Shown here: in pieces, positions 1-5,726 of the stretch
Numbering within the stretch: position 1 is the stretch's first letter
Layout of the letters: every line of letters begins with the position of its first letter
Origin: CAYPEL01 sp964409635
GTDB lineage: Bacteria; Pseudomonadota; Gammaproteobacteria; DSM-19610
DNA: 6,650 bases
Direction: 5' to 3'
Assembly: GCA_964409635.1 (NCBI GenBank)
Contig: CAYPEL010000145.1
Location: 1-6,650 of the forward strand
Program-made: the position numbers and the translations under genes
Notes under the pieces: model-generated
What the model saw: the letters and a program-made list of their open reading frames with translations, nothing else
The model's database searches: none
Told to the model about the DNA's origin: nothing

Positions 1-57
1 GCCGTGAACGTTGACAAACTGACTGAACCCGTCATTATCATGTTGAAGGACTACTGA
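1..57 (+). CDS. Possible C-terminal tail of a convergent gene (partial)
   Basis: The first frame of the plus strand is open from the window edge to a TGA at 55-57 and would encode 18 residues ending in TEPVIIMLKDY. The composition is protein-like, and a gene end converging on the glycosylase stop (51-53), overlapping it by a few bases, would be a normal arrangement. Both other plus-strand frames carry stops within the first 12 bases. An open frame this short is common by chance, so the call rests only on composition and placement. The product is not recognised. Confidence 0.33.
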   Translation, partial: AVNVDKLTEPVIIMLKDY

Positions 58-752
58 TCCCGGACTACCCGCACCGCGAGCTGTAGATCCTGCCAGGCTT
101 TGCGTTTTTCCTGCGGCGAGCGCAACAGGTAAGCCGGGTGGTAGGTTGCTATAACAGGAATACCCGTTGCACCTAAATAATGCATCTGGCCACGCAACTT
201 GCCAATCGGCGTATCGGTTTTCAGCAGGTTCTGTGCGGCGATACGCCCCACTGCCAGAATCAACTTAGGCTGAATCAAGGCTATTTGCCGAAGTAAATAG
301 GCTTCACATTGAACGACTTCATCCGGCTTCGGATCGCGGTTGTTTGGCGGTCTGCATTTTAAGATGTTCGCGATATAAACCATATCACGCGTTAACCCTA
401 TCGCTTGCAGCATGGCAGTTAATAGCTGCCCCGCACGGCCAACGAAAGGCTCGCCCTGCAAGTCCTCATCTTTTCCCGGCGCCTCACCAATAATCAACCA
501 ATCCGCAGTCTGATTACCCACACCAAAAACGGTTTGTGTCCTGCTCTGATGAAGTTCACAGAGTGTGCACTGGGATACTCGAGAGTCCAGTTCAGGCCAA
601 TCTAATTGCTTGCAGGGGACTGCTTCGGCAAGCCGCTGGATTTCAGGCGCAGGAGAAGCAGGCACTGTCACCTGGCGTGGATGACTGCCACGCAACTGCC
701 AGGCCTGGATGCCCATAGCCTGTAGATATTGTTGTTGTAGTTGTTTGTCCAA
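51..752 (-). CDS. udg: Family 4 uracil-DNA glycosylase (Fe-S cluster type)
   Basis: This 233-residue protein should remove uracil from DNA as the first step of base-excision repair in the cytoplasm. The catalytic core begins near residue 60. Four cysteines (C62 and C65 in CTLC, C133 in KCRPP, C149 in QCEAY) match the [4Fe-4S] ligands of family 4. The uracil-pocket motif GEAPG lies at 89-93, followed by GEPFVGRAGQLL (100-111), and the C-terminal HPAYLL motif lies at 205-210. The N-terminal 50 residues, including QYLQAMGIQAW, are a variable extension often seen in proteobacterial members. The start is TTG at 752: no ATG exists upstream in frame before the leuA stop, and GGGAAGG (766-760) sits 7 nt ahead of it. 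The next candidate, ATG at codon 13, would cut the conserved extension. The gene follows leuA by 17 bp and is probably cotranscribed with it. Confidence 0.93.
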   Translation of the reverse strand: MDKQLQQQYLQAMGIQAWQLRGSHPRQVTVPASPAPEIQRLAEAVPCKQLDWPELDSRVSQCTLCELHQSRTQTVFGVGNQTADWLIIGEAPGKDEDLQGEPFVGRAGQLLTAMLQAIGLTRDMVYIANILKCRPPNNRDPKPDEVVQCEAYLLRQIALIQPKLILAVGRIAAQNLLKTDTPIGKLRGQMHYLGATGIPVIATYHPAYLLRSPQEKRKAWQDLQLAVRVVRDQ

Positions 753-759
753 AGTCAGG

Positions 760-766
760 CCTTCCC
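760..766 (-). promoter_or_regulatory. Ribosome binding site supporting the TTG start of the glycosylase
   Basis: GGGAAGG on the minus strand lies in the 17-nt gap between the leuA stop codon and the TTG codon at 752, with 7 nt between motif and start. It is the reason for preferring TTG over the in-frame ATG 12 codons further in. Confidence 0.6.
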
Positions 767-769
767 AGG

Positions 770-2317
770 CTAAACGTCGCCTGATTGTGGATGCGCCCGC
801 GACGCCGGCTGAATCAACTTATTTAACGCGTTGATATAGGCACGAGCAGACGCGATCACAATATCAGTATCCGCCCCTTGTCCGTTGACGATACGCCCCG
901 CCTTTTCGAGGCGTACGGTCACCTCACCTTGGGCATCGGTACCACTGGTGATGTTGTTGACCGAATACAGTTGCAACTCAGTCCCGCTCTCCACGACAGC
1001 TTCAATCGCTTTAAAAGCGGCATCAACGGGACCACCACCCGGGGCGCTGGATTGTTTTTCCTCACCATCAATGCTAATTGTGATGACGGCATTTGGTGTT
1101 TCACCCGTCTCAGAGCACACTTTGAGGGCAATAAGTTTAAACCATTCATCTTCAGCGGCGAGATTTACTTCAGTCACCAAGGCTTGCAAATCTTCGTCAA
1201 AGATTTCGTGTTTTTTATCCGCGAGAACCTTGAAGCGGGAAAATGCATCATTCAGGGCTTCTTCGGAGGCAAACTCTATTCCGAGCTCTCCGAGCCGGCT
1301 ACGGAATGCATTACGCCCCGAGTGTTTGCCTAACACGATCCGGTTATACGACCAGCCTACGTCCTGAGCACGCATGATTTCGTAAGTCTCACGGCTCTTG
1401 AGTACGCCATCCTGGTGTATACCCGATTCATGGGCAAATGCATTCGCACCGACGATCGCTTTATTCGGCTGAACAGCAAATCCTGTGATACCGGAGACAA
1501 GCCTCGAACAAGTAACAATTTGTGTCGTATCCAAGCGGGTGTCACAGGAAAAAACGTCCTTCCGGGTACGCACGGTCATAGCAACTTCTTCCAGCGCCGC
1601 ATTTCCGGCACGCTCACCCAACCCGTTGATCGTGCATTCCACCTGGCGCGCCCCGTTCAATACGGCAGATAAGGAGTTTGCCACTGCCAGACCCAGATCA
1701 TTATGGCAATGTACGGAAAAAACCGCTTTGTCCGCGTTAGGCACCCGCTCTATCAAGGTCTTGATCAAGTCACCAAACTGATGGGGTACGTTATACCCTA
1801 CGGTATCGGGAATATTGACTGTGTTGGCACCGGCATCGATGACGGCTTCTAACACACGGCATAAAAAATCTGTCTCCGAGCGGCCTGCATCTTCCGGCGA
1901 AAACTCGACATTGTCAGTATATTTCCGGGCGCGCTTGACCGCATGCACCGCCTGTTCCAGCACCTGATCCGGCTGCATACGCAGTTTCATTTTCATATGG
2001 ATTGGCGAGGTAGCAATAAAGGTATGGATACGCGCAGACTCCGCAGCTTTCAGCGCTTCACCGGCGCGGTCAATATCCTTATCCAGAGCGCGCGCAAGGC
2101 CACAGACTGTAGACTCCCTGACCGCCTGTGCAACTGCCTGTACCGCGTCAAAATCACCCGGACTGGCAACCGGAAAGCCAGCTTCAATAATATCCACGCG
2201 CATCCGCTCCAACGCCTTGGCGATGCGGACTTTTTCGTCTTTAGTCATGGATGCGCCGGGGCTTTGTTCCCCGTCACGCAAGGTGGTATCAAAAATAATT
2301 AATTTGTCAGCACTCAT
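770..2317 (-). CDS. leuA: 2-isopropylmalate synthase
   Basis: LeuA condenses acetyl-CoA with 2-oxoisovalerate to 2-isopropylmalate, the committed step of leucine synthesis, in the cytoplasm. The TIM-barrel part opens with DTTLRDGEQSPG (10-21, R14 and D15 catalytic). It carries the metal-binding HxH motif in SVHCHNDLG (H203 and H205) and the family signature NGLGERAGNA (231-240), then HESGIHQDG (296-304). The C-terminal leucine-sensing domain is present from about 395, with APGGGPVDAAF (425-435) and GADTDIVIASARAYINALN (481-499), so allosteric inhibition by leucine is expected. Length is 515 residues, close to the 523 of E. coli. An in-frame ATG at 2338 would add 7 residues, but it has no Shine-Dalgarno and lies in a hairpin loop. 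ATG 2317 has GGAG 6 nt upstream and gives the usual MSADKLIIFDTTLRDGEQ start. The gene is preceded by a leucine-rich leader ORF and followed by the glycosylase. Confidence 0.97.
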   Translation of the reverse strand: MSADKLIIFDTTLRDGEQSPGASMTKDEKVRIAKALERMRVDIIEAGFPVASPGDFDAVQAVAQAVRESTVCGLARALDKDIDRAGEALKAAESARIHTFIATSPIHMKMKLRMQPDQVLEQAVHAVKRARKYTDNVEFSPEDAGRSETDFLCRVLEAVIDAGANTVNIPDTVGYNVPHQFGDLIKTLIERVPNADKAVFSVHCHNDLGLAVANSLSAVLNGARQVECTINGLGERAGNAALEEVAMTVRTRKDVFSCDTRLDTTQIVTCSRLVSGITGFAVQPNKAIVGANAFAHESGIHQDGVLKSRETYEIMRAQDVGWSYNRIVLGKHSGRNAFRSRLGELGIEFASEEALNDAFSRFKVLADKKHEIFDEDLQALVTEVNLAAEDEWFKLIALKVCSETGETPNAVITISIDGEEKQSSAPGGGPVDAAFKAIEAVVESGTELQLYSVNNITSGTDAQGEVTVRLEKAGRIVNGQGADTDIVIASARAYINALNKLIQPASRAHPQSGDV

Positions 2318-2323
2318 GCTCGA

Positions 2324-2327
2324 CTCC
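2324..2327 (-). promoter_or_regulatory. Ribosome binding site that sets the leuA start
   Basis: GGAG on the minus strand lies 6 nt before ATG 2317. The upstream ATG at 2338 has no such motif. The site sits just 3' of a 6-bp hairpin (2345-2330), so its access could depend on RNA folding. Confidence 0.7.
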
Positions 2328-2329
2328 AC

Positions 2330-2345
2330 ACCGGACATATCCGGT
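2330..2345 (-). repeat. Perfect hairpin immediately upstream of the leuA ribosome binding site
   Basis: The minus strand reads ACCGGA, a TATG loop, then TCCGGT: a perfect 6-bp, GC-rich stem ending 2 nt before the GGAG of leuA. No T tract follows, so it is not an intrinsic terminator. Its position suggests a possible effect on translation initiation, which is inference. Confidence 0.55.
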
Positions 2346-2358
2346 CATTGCACTGAAA

Positions 2359-2460
2359 GCATACCAGAGCGGTATACGATCTGCGTATAAATCTTGAGTT
2401 GGTTCGGGTGGTGCGTATTGATACCCCGCCGGGCGTATTTTAGTCTCTGCCCGCAGGCAG
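2359..2460 (-). promoter_or_regulatory. Putative leu attenuator region with alternative hairpins
   Basis: Between the leucine codons of the leader and leuA, several segments can pair on the minus strand. One hairpin is CTGCC (2460-2456) with GGCAG (2451-2447), overlapping the last leader codons. A later one is GTATACC (2377-2371) with GGTATGC (2365-2359), a 7-bp stem with one G-T pair, followed by TTT. A competing pairing is possible between GCGGGGTAT (2429-2421) and ATACCGC (2375-2369), which would break the second hairpin. This is the layout expected for ribosome-controlled attenuation. The T tract is short and no classical terminator stands out, so the mechanism could be transcriptional or translational. 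The pairings were found by eye, without energy calculation. Confidence 0.45.
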
Positions 2461-2541
2461 CAGTCGTAGCGATAGCAACAGGAGATCGCCGGATAGAATC
2501 CGGGAAATAGGTGAGAAAAGCTGTCTGCTTTTATTACTCAT
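2440..2541 (-). CDS. leuL: leu leader peptide (attenuation control of leuA)
   Basis: A 33-codon ORF starts at ATG 2541 and stops at TAA 2442-2440, 122 nt before leuA. Residues 20-28 read LLLLSLRLL, with the codons CTC CTG TTG CTA TCG CTA CGA CTG CTG: seven leucines in nine positions. L8 and L16 bring the total to nine of 33. CTA, a rare leucine codon in many gammaproteobacteria, is used three times. This is the design of the enterobacterial leuL leader, which has a run of four leucine codons. When charged leucyl-tRNA is scarce, a ribosome stalled here would alter folding downstream and raise leuA expression. No strong Shine-Dalgarno precedes the ATG, a weakness of the call. The ATG lies about 22 nt after the predicted transcription start. 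A chance leucine run exactly here is unlikely, but expression is not shown. Confidence 0.78.
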   Translation of the reverse strand: MSNKSRQLFSPISRILSGDLLLLSLRLLPAGRD

Positions 2542-2569
2542 AATTTAAGTATCGGTGCTAGCCTGTAAA

Positions 2570-2596
2570 ACTATAACAAAAGCTGCATAAATTCAA
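2570..2596 (-). promoter_or_regulatory. Candidate promoter for the leuL-leuA-glycosylase unit
   Basis: The minus strand carries TGTTATAGT at 2578-2570, an extended -10 element (TGn followed by TATAGT, 5 of 6 to consensus). A weak -35 candidate, TTGAAT (2596-2591), lies 15 nt upstream of the hexamer, which is short spacing, so the extended -10 would have to carry most of the activity. The predicted start near 2563 leaves about 22 nt before the leader ATG, as expected for an attenuated operon. The promoter overlaps no gene and lies just past the stop of the LysM gene. Confidence 0.45.
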
Positions 2597-2619
2597 TACC
2601 TATAAACCCTGAAACGCGA

Positions 2620-3597
2620 TTACCTGGCGGGTATCATCAACCTGGTGCCTTCGCTCACGTCGTCGGGGCTGCTGAGCACATCCTGATTTGCATTAAATAT
2701 TTCTACATAGGCGCTAGAATCACCAAACACATCAAAGGCGATAGAGGATAATGAATCGCCCGCTTTTACTATATAAAAAAACTCGCCAGGCCCATTTGAG
2801 GCTACTGTCAGCGAATCAGGCACGGTTGATCGATAGGGAAGATTTCTGATGATATCTGCATCACCCGATGTATCCACGGCAGTGACGGATAAATTCGTTG
2901 CTTCATCCTGCAAGACATTCAGATAGGGGTCTTTAGGCGTCAGGTTTTCATTTCGCTTAGCGGCTAGAGATATAATCCTTGCAATCTCATCCTGTGGAGA
3001 AATCGTGCGTGTTTTTTTGGATTTCATGACATCCATAAAACTGTCTGCCGACCAGCCTGAAATTTCAGCCTTACTCACTTTTTGTGATGGCGCCGGACTT
3101 TTCTCAGTCTTTCCTGTCGTGGCATCAAGTTCACTAATCAAAGATTCTATGTCATTGACAAAATCAGGATCCGCTGTTTGACTCGCTTGACGAGTGGCCG
3201 GAACAGGTGGAGCTGCCGTTGTTGATTTTGCAATAACAGGATTCCGATCGGGAACAACTGTTTTTTCTACTGGAGCAGGTTTCGGTGTCAGTTTGACGAT
3301 GTCAGAATCTCCTTGCACTGGCGTCGGTGTGTCCGGCTGCTGCACGACACGCTTAGTAACAGTTGTACGATTAGGCTGCGCTTGAGCAACAGGCTGGCTG
3401 GGGGTCTGCGTCTTGGGTATATATTGTTTTGTGGGACTCACTTTTTGCTCTTTTCCTGCCTGAGCCGATTGCTTGGCAAGTTCGGTACCCGCTTCATCTG
3501 AAGATGGCTTTTCCGAGCGTGAGTTGTACCAGGTAAAGGAAAAGCCTATTACCATCGACAGCAAAACTATCGGCAACACCTGTTTAATGAGAAACAT
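2620..3597 (-). CDS. Membrane-anchored LysM-domain protein
   Basis: The 325-residue product has one N-terminal hydrophobic segment (about residues 2-23) that can serve as an uncleaved inner-membrane anchor. A long hydrophilic spacer rich in Pro, Thr, Gln, Lys and Ala follows (about 27-140), then an acidic/mixed region with possible short helices (145-235). A single LysM domain closes the protein (about 274-324, beginning FYIVKAGDSLSSIAFDVFGD and ending GTRLMIP). LysM domains bind N-acetylglucosamine-containing glycans, so the C terminus is expected to touch peptidoglycan in the periplasm, with the spacer spanning the distance. No catalytic domain is visible. It lies 145 bp downstream of an L,D-transpeptidase, which fits a role in wall attachment or enzyme recruitment, but the specific function is unknown. 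ATG 3597 has AGGAGG 8 nt upstream. No terminator is evident before the leu promoter. Confidence 0.88.
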   Translation of the reverse strand: MFLIKQVLPIVLLSMVIGFSFTWYNSRSEKPSSDEAGTELAKQSAQAGKEQKVSPTKQYIPKTQTPSQPVAQAQPNRTTVTKRVVQQPDTPTPVQGDSDIVKLTPKPAPVEKTVVPDRNPVIAKSTTAAPPVPATRQASQTADPDFVNDIESLISELDATTGKTEKSPAPSQKVSKAEISGWSADSFMDVMKSKKTRTISPQDEIARIISLAAKRNENLTPKDPYLNVLQDEATNLSVTAVDTSGDADIIRNLPYRSTVPDSLTVASNGPGEFFYIVKAGDSLSSIAFDVFGDSSAYVEIFNANQDVLSSPDDVSEGTRLMIPAR

Positions 3598-3605
3598 ATA
3601 GTAAT

Positions 3606-3611
3606 CCTCCT
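3606..3611 (-). promoter_or_regulatory. Strong ribosome binding site of the LysM gene
   Basis: AGGAGG on the minus strand lies 8 nt before ATG 3597. The right arm of an 8-bp inverted repeat ends 1 nt upstream, so folding of the leader could influence ribosome access. Confidence 0.8.
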
Positions 3612-3612
3612 A

Positions 3613-3651
3613 ACTATCCTGATTTTAACAGCTTTTATGATTTAGGATAGT
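3613..3651 (-). repeat. Inverted repeat in the LysM gene 5' region
   Basis: On the minus strand ACTATCCT (3651-3644) is perfectly complementary to AGGATAGT (3620-3613), separated by 23 nt of AT-rich sequence. The downstream arm lies 1 nt from the Shine-Dalgarno. It may be an mRNA hairpin or a protein-binding site. The long loop makes a terminator unlikely and no T tract follows. Confidence 0.5.
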
Positions 3652-3742
3652 CTTGACACCCGCAATCTCTATAATATCTATTTAATTTCATGTGTGCACT
3701 TGATAATCCTGAGGCTTTTCACTTCGTTGAGCTAGCCAGAGA

Positions 3743-4969
3743 CTAACTACTGAGATCAAGCGATTTTGCGACCTCCGCGTCGCGTCCATAGATATCTTCC
3801 CGGAAATTTACGGCGCCATCTTCTGTCACCCAACTGGTTAAATACACGAAAAAGACAGGCATTTTTTTACTAAGGCGAATACTTTGTGTCTGTTGTCGGT
3901 CAATTTGTGATTCTATATTAGGCATTGTCCAACCTTTGTCCCGTTCAAGCAGATAGGCAGCTAACTCAGTGGGTTTTTCCAGGCGCACACACCCCGAACT
4001 GAATGCTCTACCAGGCAAATGAAACAGTAATTTTGAAGGGGTGTCGTGCAGATAAATATCAAAGGGATTTTTAAACGTAAATTTCAGATTGCCCAGGCTG
4101 TTTTCAGGGCCGGCATCCTGACGCAGGCGGTAGGGAAAATTACTGGCATTTAACCTATCCCAGGCAATTCGATCCGGTTCGATCTCTTGCATAGCATCAC
4201 CCCTGCCCTTAAAAACACGGATACGCTTACGGCCTATAAAATTCATATCATGCTTTTGTTGTGGCAGTATATCTTCCACGGCAATACTCCGCGGCACTGA
4301 CCAGACCGGATTGAACACCACCCGATCGATTTCACTGCTGAAGCTGGGTGTTGAACGATCAGGGCGGCCTACAATCACCCGCATCGTTAAAACCTGTTCG
4401 CCCTGTTCGAAAATCTGCATTTTTGCATCTGCCAGGTTTACCCAGACATAATTATCACCCCGGTTTTGTGGCAGCCAACGCCAGCGTTCCATGGTCACGC
4501 GTAATTGTTTAATGCGTTCTTCGACCGGAATATTCAGTAATTCACGAATCACTTCGTTCACTGTGCCTACGGCTGCCATGCCGTGGCGCAGCCGGAATTT
4601 GATAATGGCTTGCTCCAGACCAGTGTCGAAATAGTAAGGGTCCGCCTGCATGACGCTGGCGTATTCTCCGGTAATTTTAAGCCGGTTGCGCAACGTCAAA
4701 ACCTGCTCATGGCGCTGACCTGTAGACAGGTCAGGCCCAGGAGGAAACACCGGCCAGCCACCCTCCTTTTCGATATTGATATAGTCTGATAATGCCTGTT
4801 CGAGCTGATTGTATTCAGGCGGTAACGTTTCAGCTATTGTTGAATCTATCCGGTTTTCCGGCGGTGGAATATGCCAGTTAGAATCGGTAATTATGGTGTC
4901 GCCGGCCTGCGAGAGTCTGACAACACTCAGGAATAAAACGAAGACTTGTAGAAAATTACCTAAAGCCAT
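3743..4969 (-). CDS. Compact YcbB/LdtD-like L,D-transpeptidase lacking the scaffold domain
   Basis: The 408-residue protein should form or remodel 3-3 peptide crosslinks in periplasmic peptidoglycan. A hydrophobic N terminus (about 5-20) with SQA at 20-22 resembles a signal peptide, though it has no basic residue before the core. A peptidoglycan-binding-like segment spans about 85-147, followed by the family block RWRWLP (162-167). The catalytic domain starts near 174. It contains VVFNPVWSVPRSIA (217-230), a capping-loop region, RQDAGPENSLGNLKF (283-297), HDTPSK (308-313) and SSGCVRLEKP (324-333). H308 and C327 are the likely catalytic pair, 19 residues apart as in E. coli YcbB (H509, C528). 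E. coli YcbB has 615 residues, and the roughly 200 missing here all lie N-terminal, where its scaffold domain sits. ATG 4969 has only a weak GAG upstream, and an in-frame TAA lies 12 nt before that, so no longer start exists. Confidence 0.93.
   Translation of the reverse strand: MALGNFLQVFVLFLSVVRLSQAGDTIITDSNWHIPPPENRIDSTIAETLPPEYNQLEQALSDYINIEKEGGWPVFPPGPDLSTGQRHEQVLTLRNRLKITGEYASVMQADPYYFDTGLEQAIIKFRLRHGMAAVGTVNEVIRELLNIPVEERIKQLRVTMERWRWLPQNRGDNYVWVNLADAKMQIFEQGEQVLTMRVIVGRPDRSTPSFSSEIDRVVFNPVWSVPRSIAVEDILPQQKHDMNFIGRKRIRVFKGRGDAMQEIEPDRIAWDRLNASNFPYRLRQDAGPENSLGNLKFTFKNPFDIYLHDTPSKLLFHLPGRAFSSGCVRLEKPTELAAYLLERDKGWTMPNIESQIDRQQTQSIRLSKKMPVFFVYLTSWVTEDGAVNFREDIYGRDAEVAKSLDLSS
4715..4734. 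repeat. Perfect 20-bp palindrome inside the L,D-transpeptidase gene
   Basis: CTGACCTGT (4715-4723) and ACAGGTCAG (4726-4734) are perfect reverse complements around a central AG. The element lies in codons for residues around PDLSTGQ, just after the signal region. It could be a regulator-binding palindrome or a coincidence of codon use. No second copy was noticed in the window. Confidence 0.4.
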
Positions 4970-4989
4970 TTTTACGTTCTCAAATTAAT

Positions 4990-5015
4990 AAAAAATCCCC
5001 GCCTGAGCGGGGATT
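4990..5015 (-). terminator. Intrinsic terminator of the surface-protein unit
   Basis: On the minus strand AATCCCCGC (5015-5007), a TCAG loop and GCGGGGATT (5002-4994) form a perfect 9-bp stem. It runs into a T-rich tract reading TTTTTTATTAATTT in total. This is a textbook Rho-independent terminator. It lies 47 nt after the stop of the VPLPA-CTERM gene and about 20 nt before the ATG of the L,D-transpeptidase. The plus strand lacks a comparable T tract, so it acts on minus-strand transcripts. Confidence 0.94.
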
Positions 5016-5062
5016 CATTAATGCTGTTTCTCAATAATTCAACCCACAAAAAACATTAAGCA

Positions 5063-5677
5063 TTATGCCCTACGGACTGAAAAGCCAAATAGCCCCAATC
5101 CCGATAGCATCAACCAAGCAGCAGCAGGCAAAGGAATAACGGCGGCTTGTATACTCAAAGTAGTGTTAGTCGGCGTTGGGAAAAATTCAAACAGTGGGTC
5201 ACCTGGCAATACCCCAACAGCAGCAGAATTAATGAAGCTTCCTAATCCATTTGCATCATCAATATCAACTAGCGTAGAAGCAGACGGAACCCCATTTGCC
5301 TGGAACGTAAATATGCCGATAGATCCCATATCAGGGTCTACATTGAAGCTTACACCACCAAATCCGACTGTTATTGTATTTCTACTACCGACACTGGAGG
5401 TAGAAACCATTGTTGTCCCAGAAATTGCTTCTGAAAAACCAGTTAGATTATTAAATAATATCAATGCTGGATCATAGTCTATCGTTACGGACCCCGAAAA
5501 CAAACCAGGATGAGGCCCGTCAACGTCATCAGCATCCAGGATTAGATCAATAGTAAATGTTTCGTTAAGACCAACAGTAGATTTAGATGGGATTAGAAAA
5601 ACAGAAGATGAACTCGCAATTTGCGAGACGAATACAAACGCAATCCCGCTAAAAAGCGAAAATAATAACTTATGCAT
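5063..5677 (-). CDS. Exported cohesin-like protein with VPLPA-CTERM sorting tail
   Basis: The 204-residue product starts with a signal peptide (MHKLLFSLFSGIAFVFVSQIA, cleavage probably near 21-25). The body (about 25-175) is a Ser/Thr/Gly/Asp-rich beta-sandwich with cohesin-type features: SKSTVGLNETFTIDLIL near the start, VTIDYDPALILF (64-75), and a late GSIGIFTFQANG strand. The tail has IPLPAAAW at 181-188, a hydrophobic helix and a basic end, SVRRA. This is the tripartite VPLPA/PEP-CTERM signal recognised by an exosortase, which cleaves and hands proteins to the outer surface, often in exopolysaccharide-producing bacteria. No exosortase lies in the window. Cohesin-like domains mediate protein or carbohydrate contacts, but the ligand here is unknown. 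ATG 5677 is preferred because AAGGAG lies 7 nt upstream and the signal peptide begins there. An in-frame ATG at 5737 would add 20 residues that spoil it. Confidence 0.87.
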   Translation of the reverse strand: MHKLLFSLFSGIAFVFVSQIASSSSVFLIPSKSTVGLNETFTIDLILDADDVDGPHPGLFSGSVTIDYDPALILFNNLTGFSEAISGTTMVSTSSVGSRNTITVGFGGVSFNVDPDMGSIGIFTFQANGVPSASTLVDIDDANGLGSFINSAAVGVLPGDPLFEFFPTPTNTTLSIQAAVIPLPAAAWLMLSGLGLFGFSVRRA

Positions 5678-5684
5678 CTTAATA

Positions 5685-5690
5685 CTCCTT
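5685..5690 (-). promoter_or_regulatory. Ribosome binding site that sets the VPLPA-CTERM protein start
   Basis: AAGGAG on the minus strand lies 7 nt before ATG 5677. This decides against the longer in-frame start at 5737, which lies only 17 nt after the upstream gene's stop codon. Confidence 0.8.
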
Positions 5691-5726
5691 ACTAAGTGAG
5701 AGTGAGAAACAACAACTACATAATTC

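Noticed and set aside
878..1367. Two plus-strand open frames of 151 and 160 codons opposite leuA
   Set aside because: They lie fully antisense to the well-supported leuA coding sequence, overlap each other in different frames, have no ribosome binding site and show no recognisable domain. They are shadows of leuA codon use.
1943..2302. Plus-strand open frame of 119 codons antisense to the start of leuA
   Set aside because: It is antisense to conserved catalytic motifs of leuA and its translation is unlike any known protein family. No promoter or Shine-Dalgarno supports it.
2318..2338. Longer leuA start at ATG 2338
   Set aside because: It has no Shine-Dalgarno, lies in the loop of a hairpin, and adds seven residues before the usual LeuA N terminus. 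ATG 2317 has a well-spaced GGAG.
2542..2569. Promoter-like pair TTTACA (2569-2564) and TAAATT (2547-2542) on the minus strand, 16-bp spacing
   Set aside because: Its -10 would touch the leader ATG at 2541 and transcription would start inside the leader ORF. The extended -10 at 2578-2570 fits the leader better.
3653..3680. Plus-strand TTGACA (3653-3658) followed by TATAAT (3670-3675)
   Set aside because: Both hexamers are perfect but only 11 bp apart, too close for sigma-70. The properly spaced alternative TATCTA matches poorly, and no plus-strand gene follows.
4990..5015. Terminator hairpin considered as part of a repeat family or CRISPR-like element
   Set aside because: Only one copy is present and the stem, tetraloop and T tract are fully explained by intrinsic termination.
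5163..5477. Plus-strand open frame of 104 codons opposite the VPLPA-CTERM gene
   Set aside because: It is antisense to a gene with signal peptide, cohesin-like body and sorting tail, and it has no supporting signals of its own.
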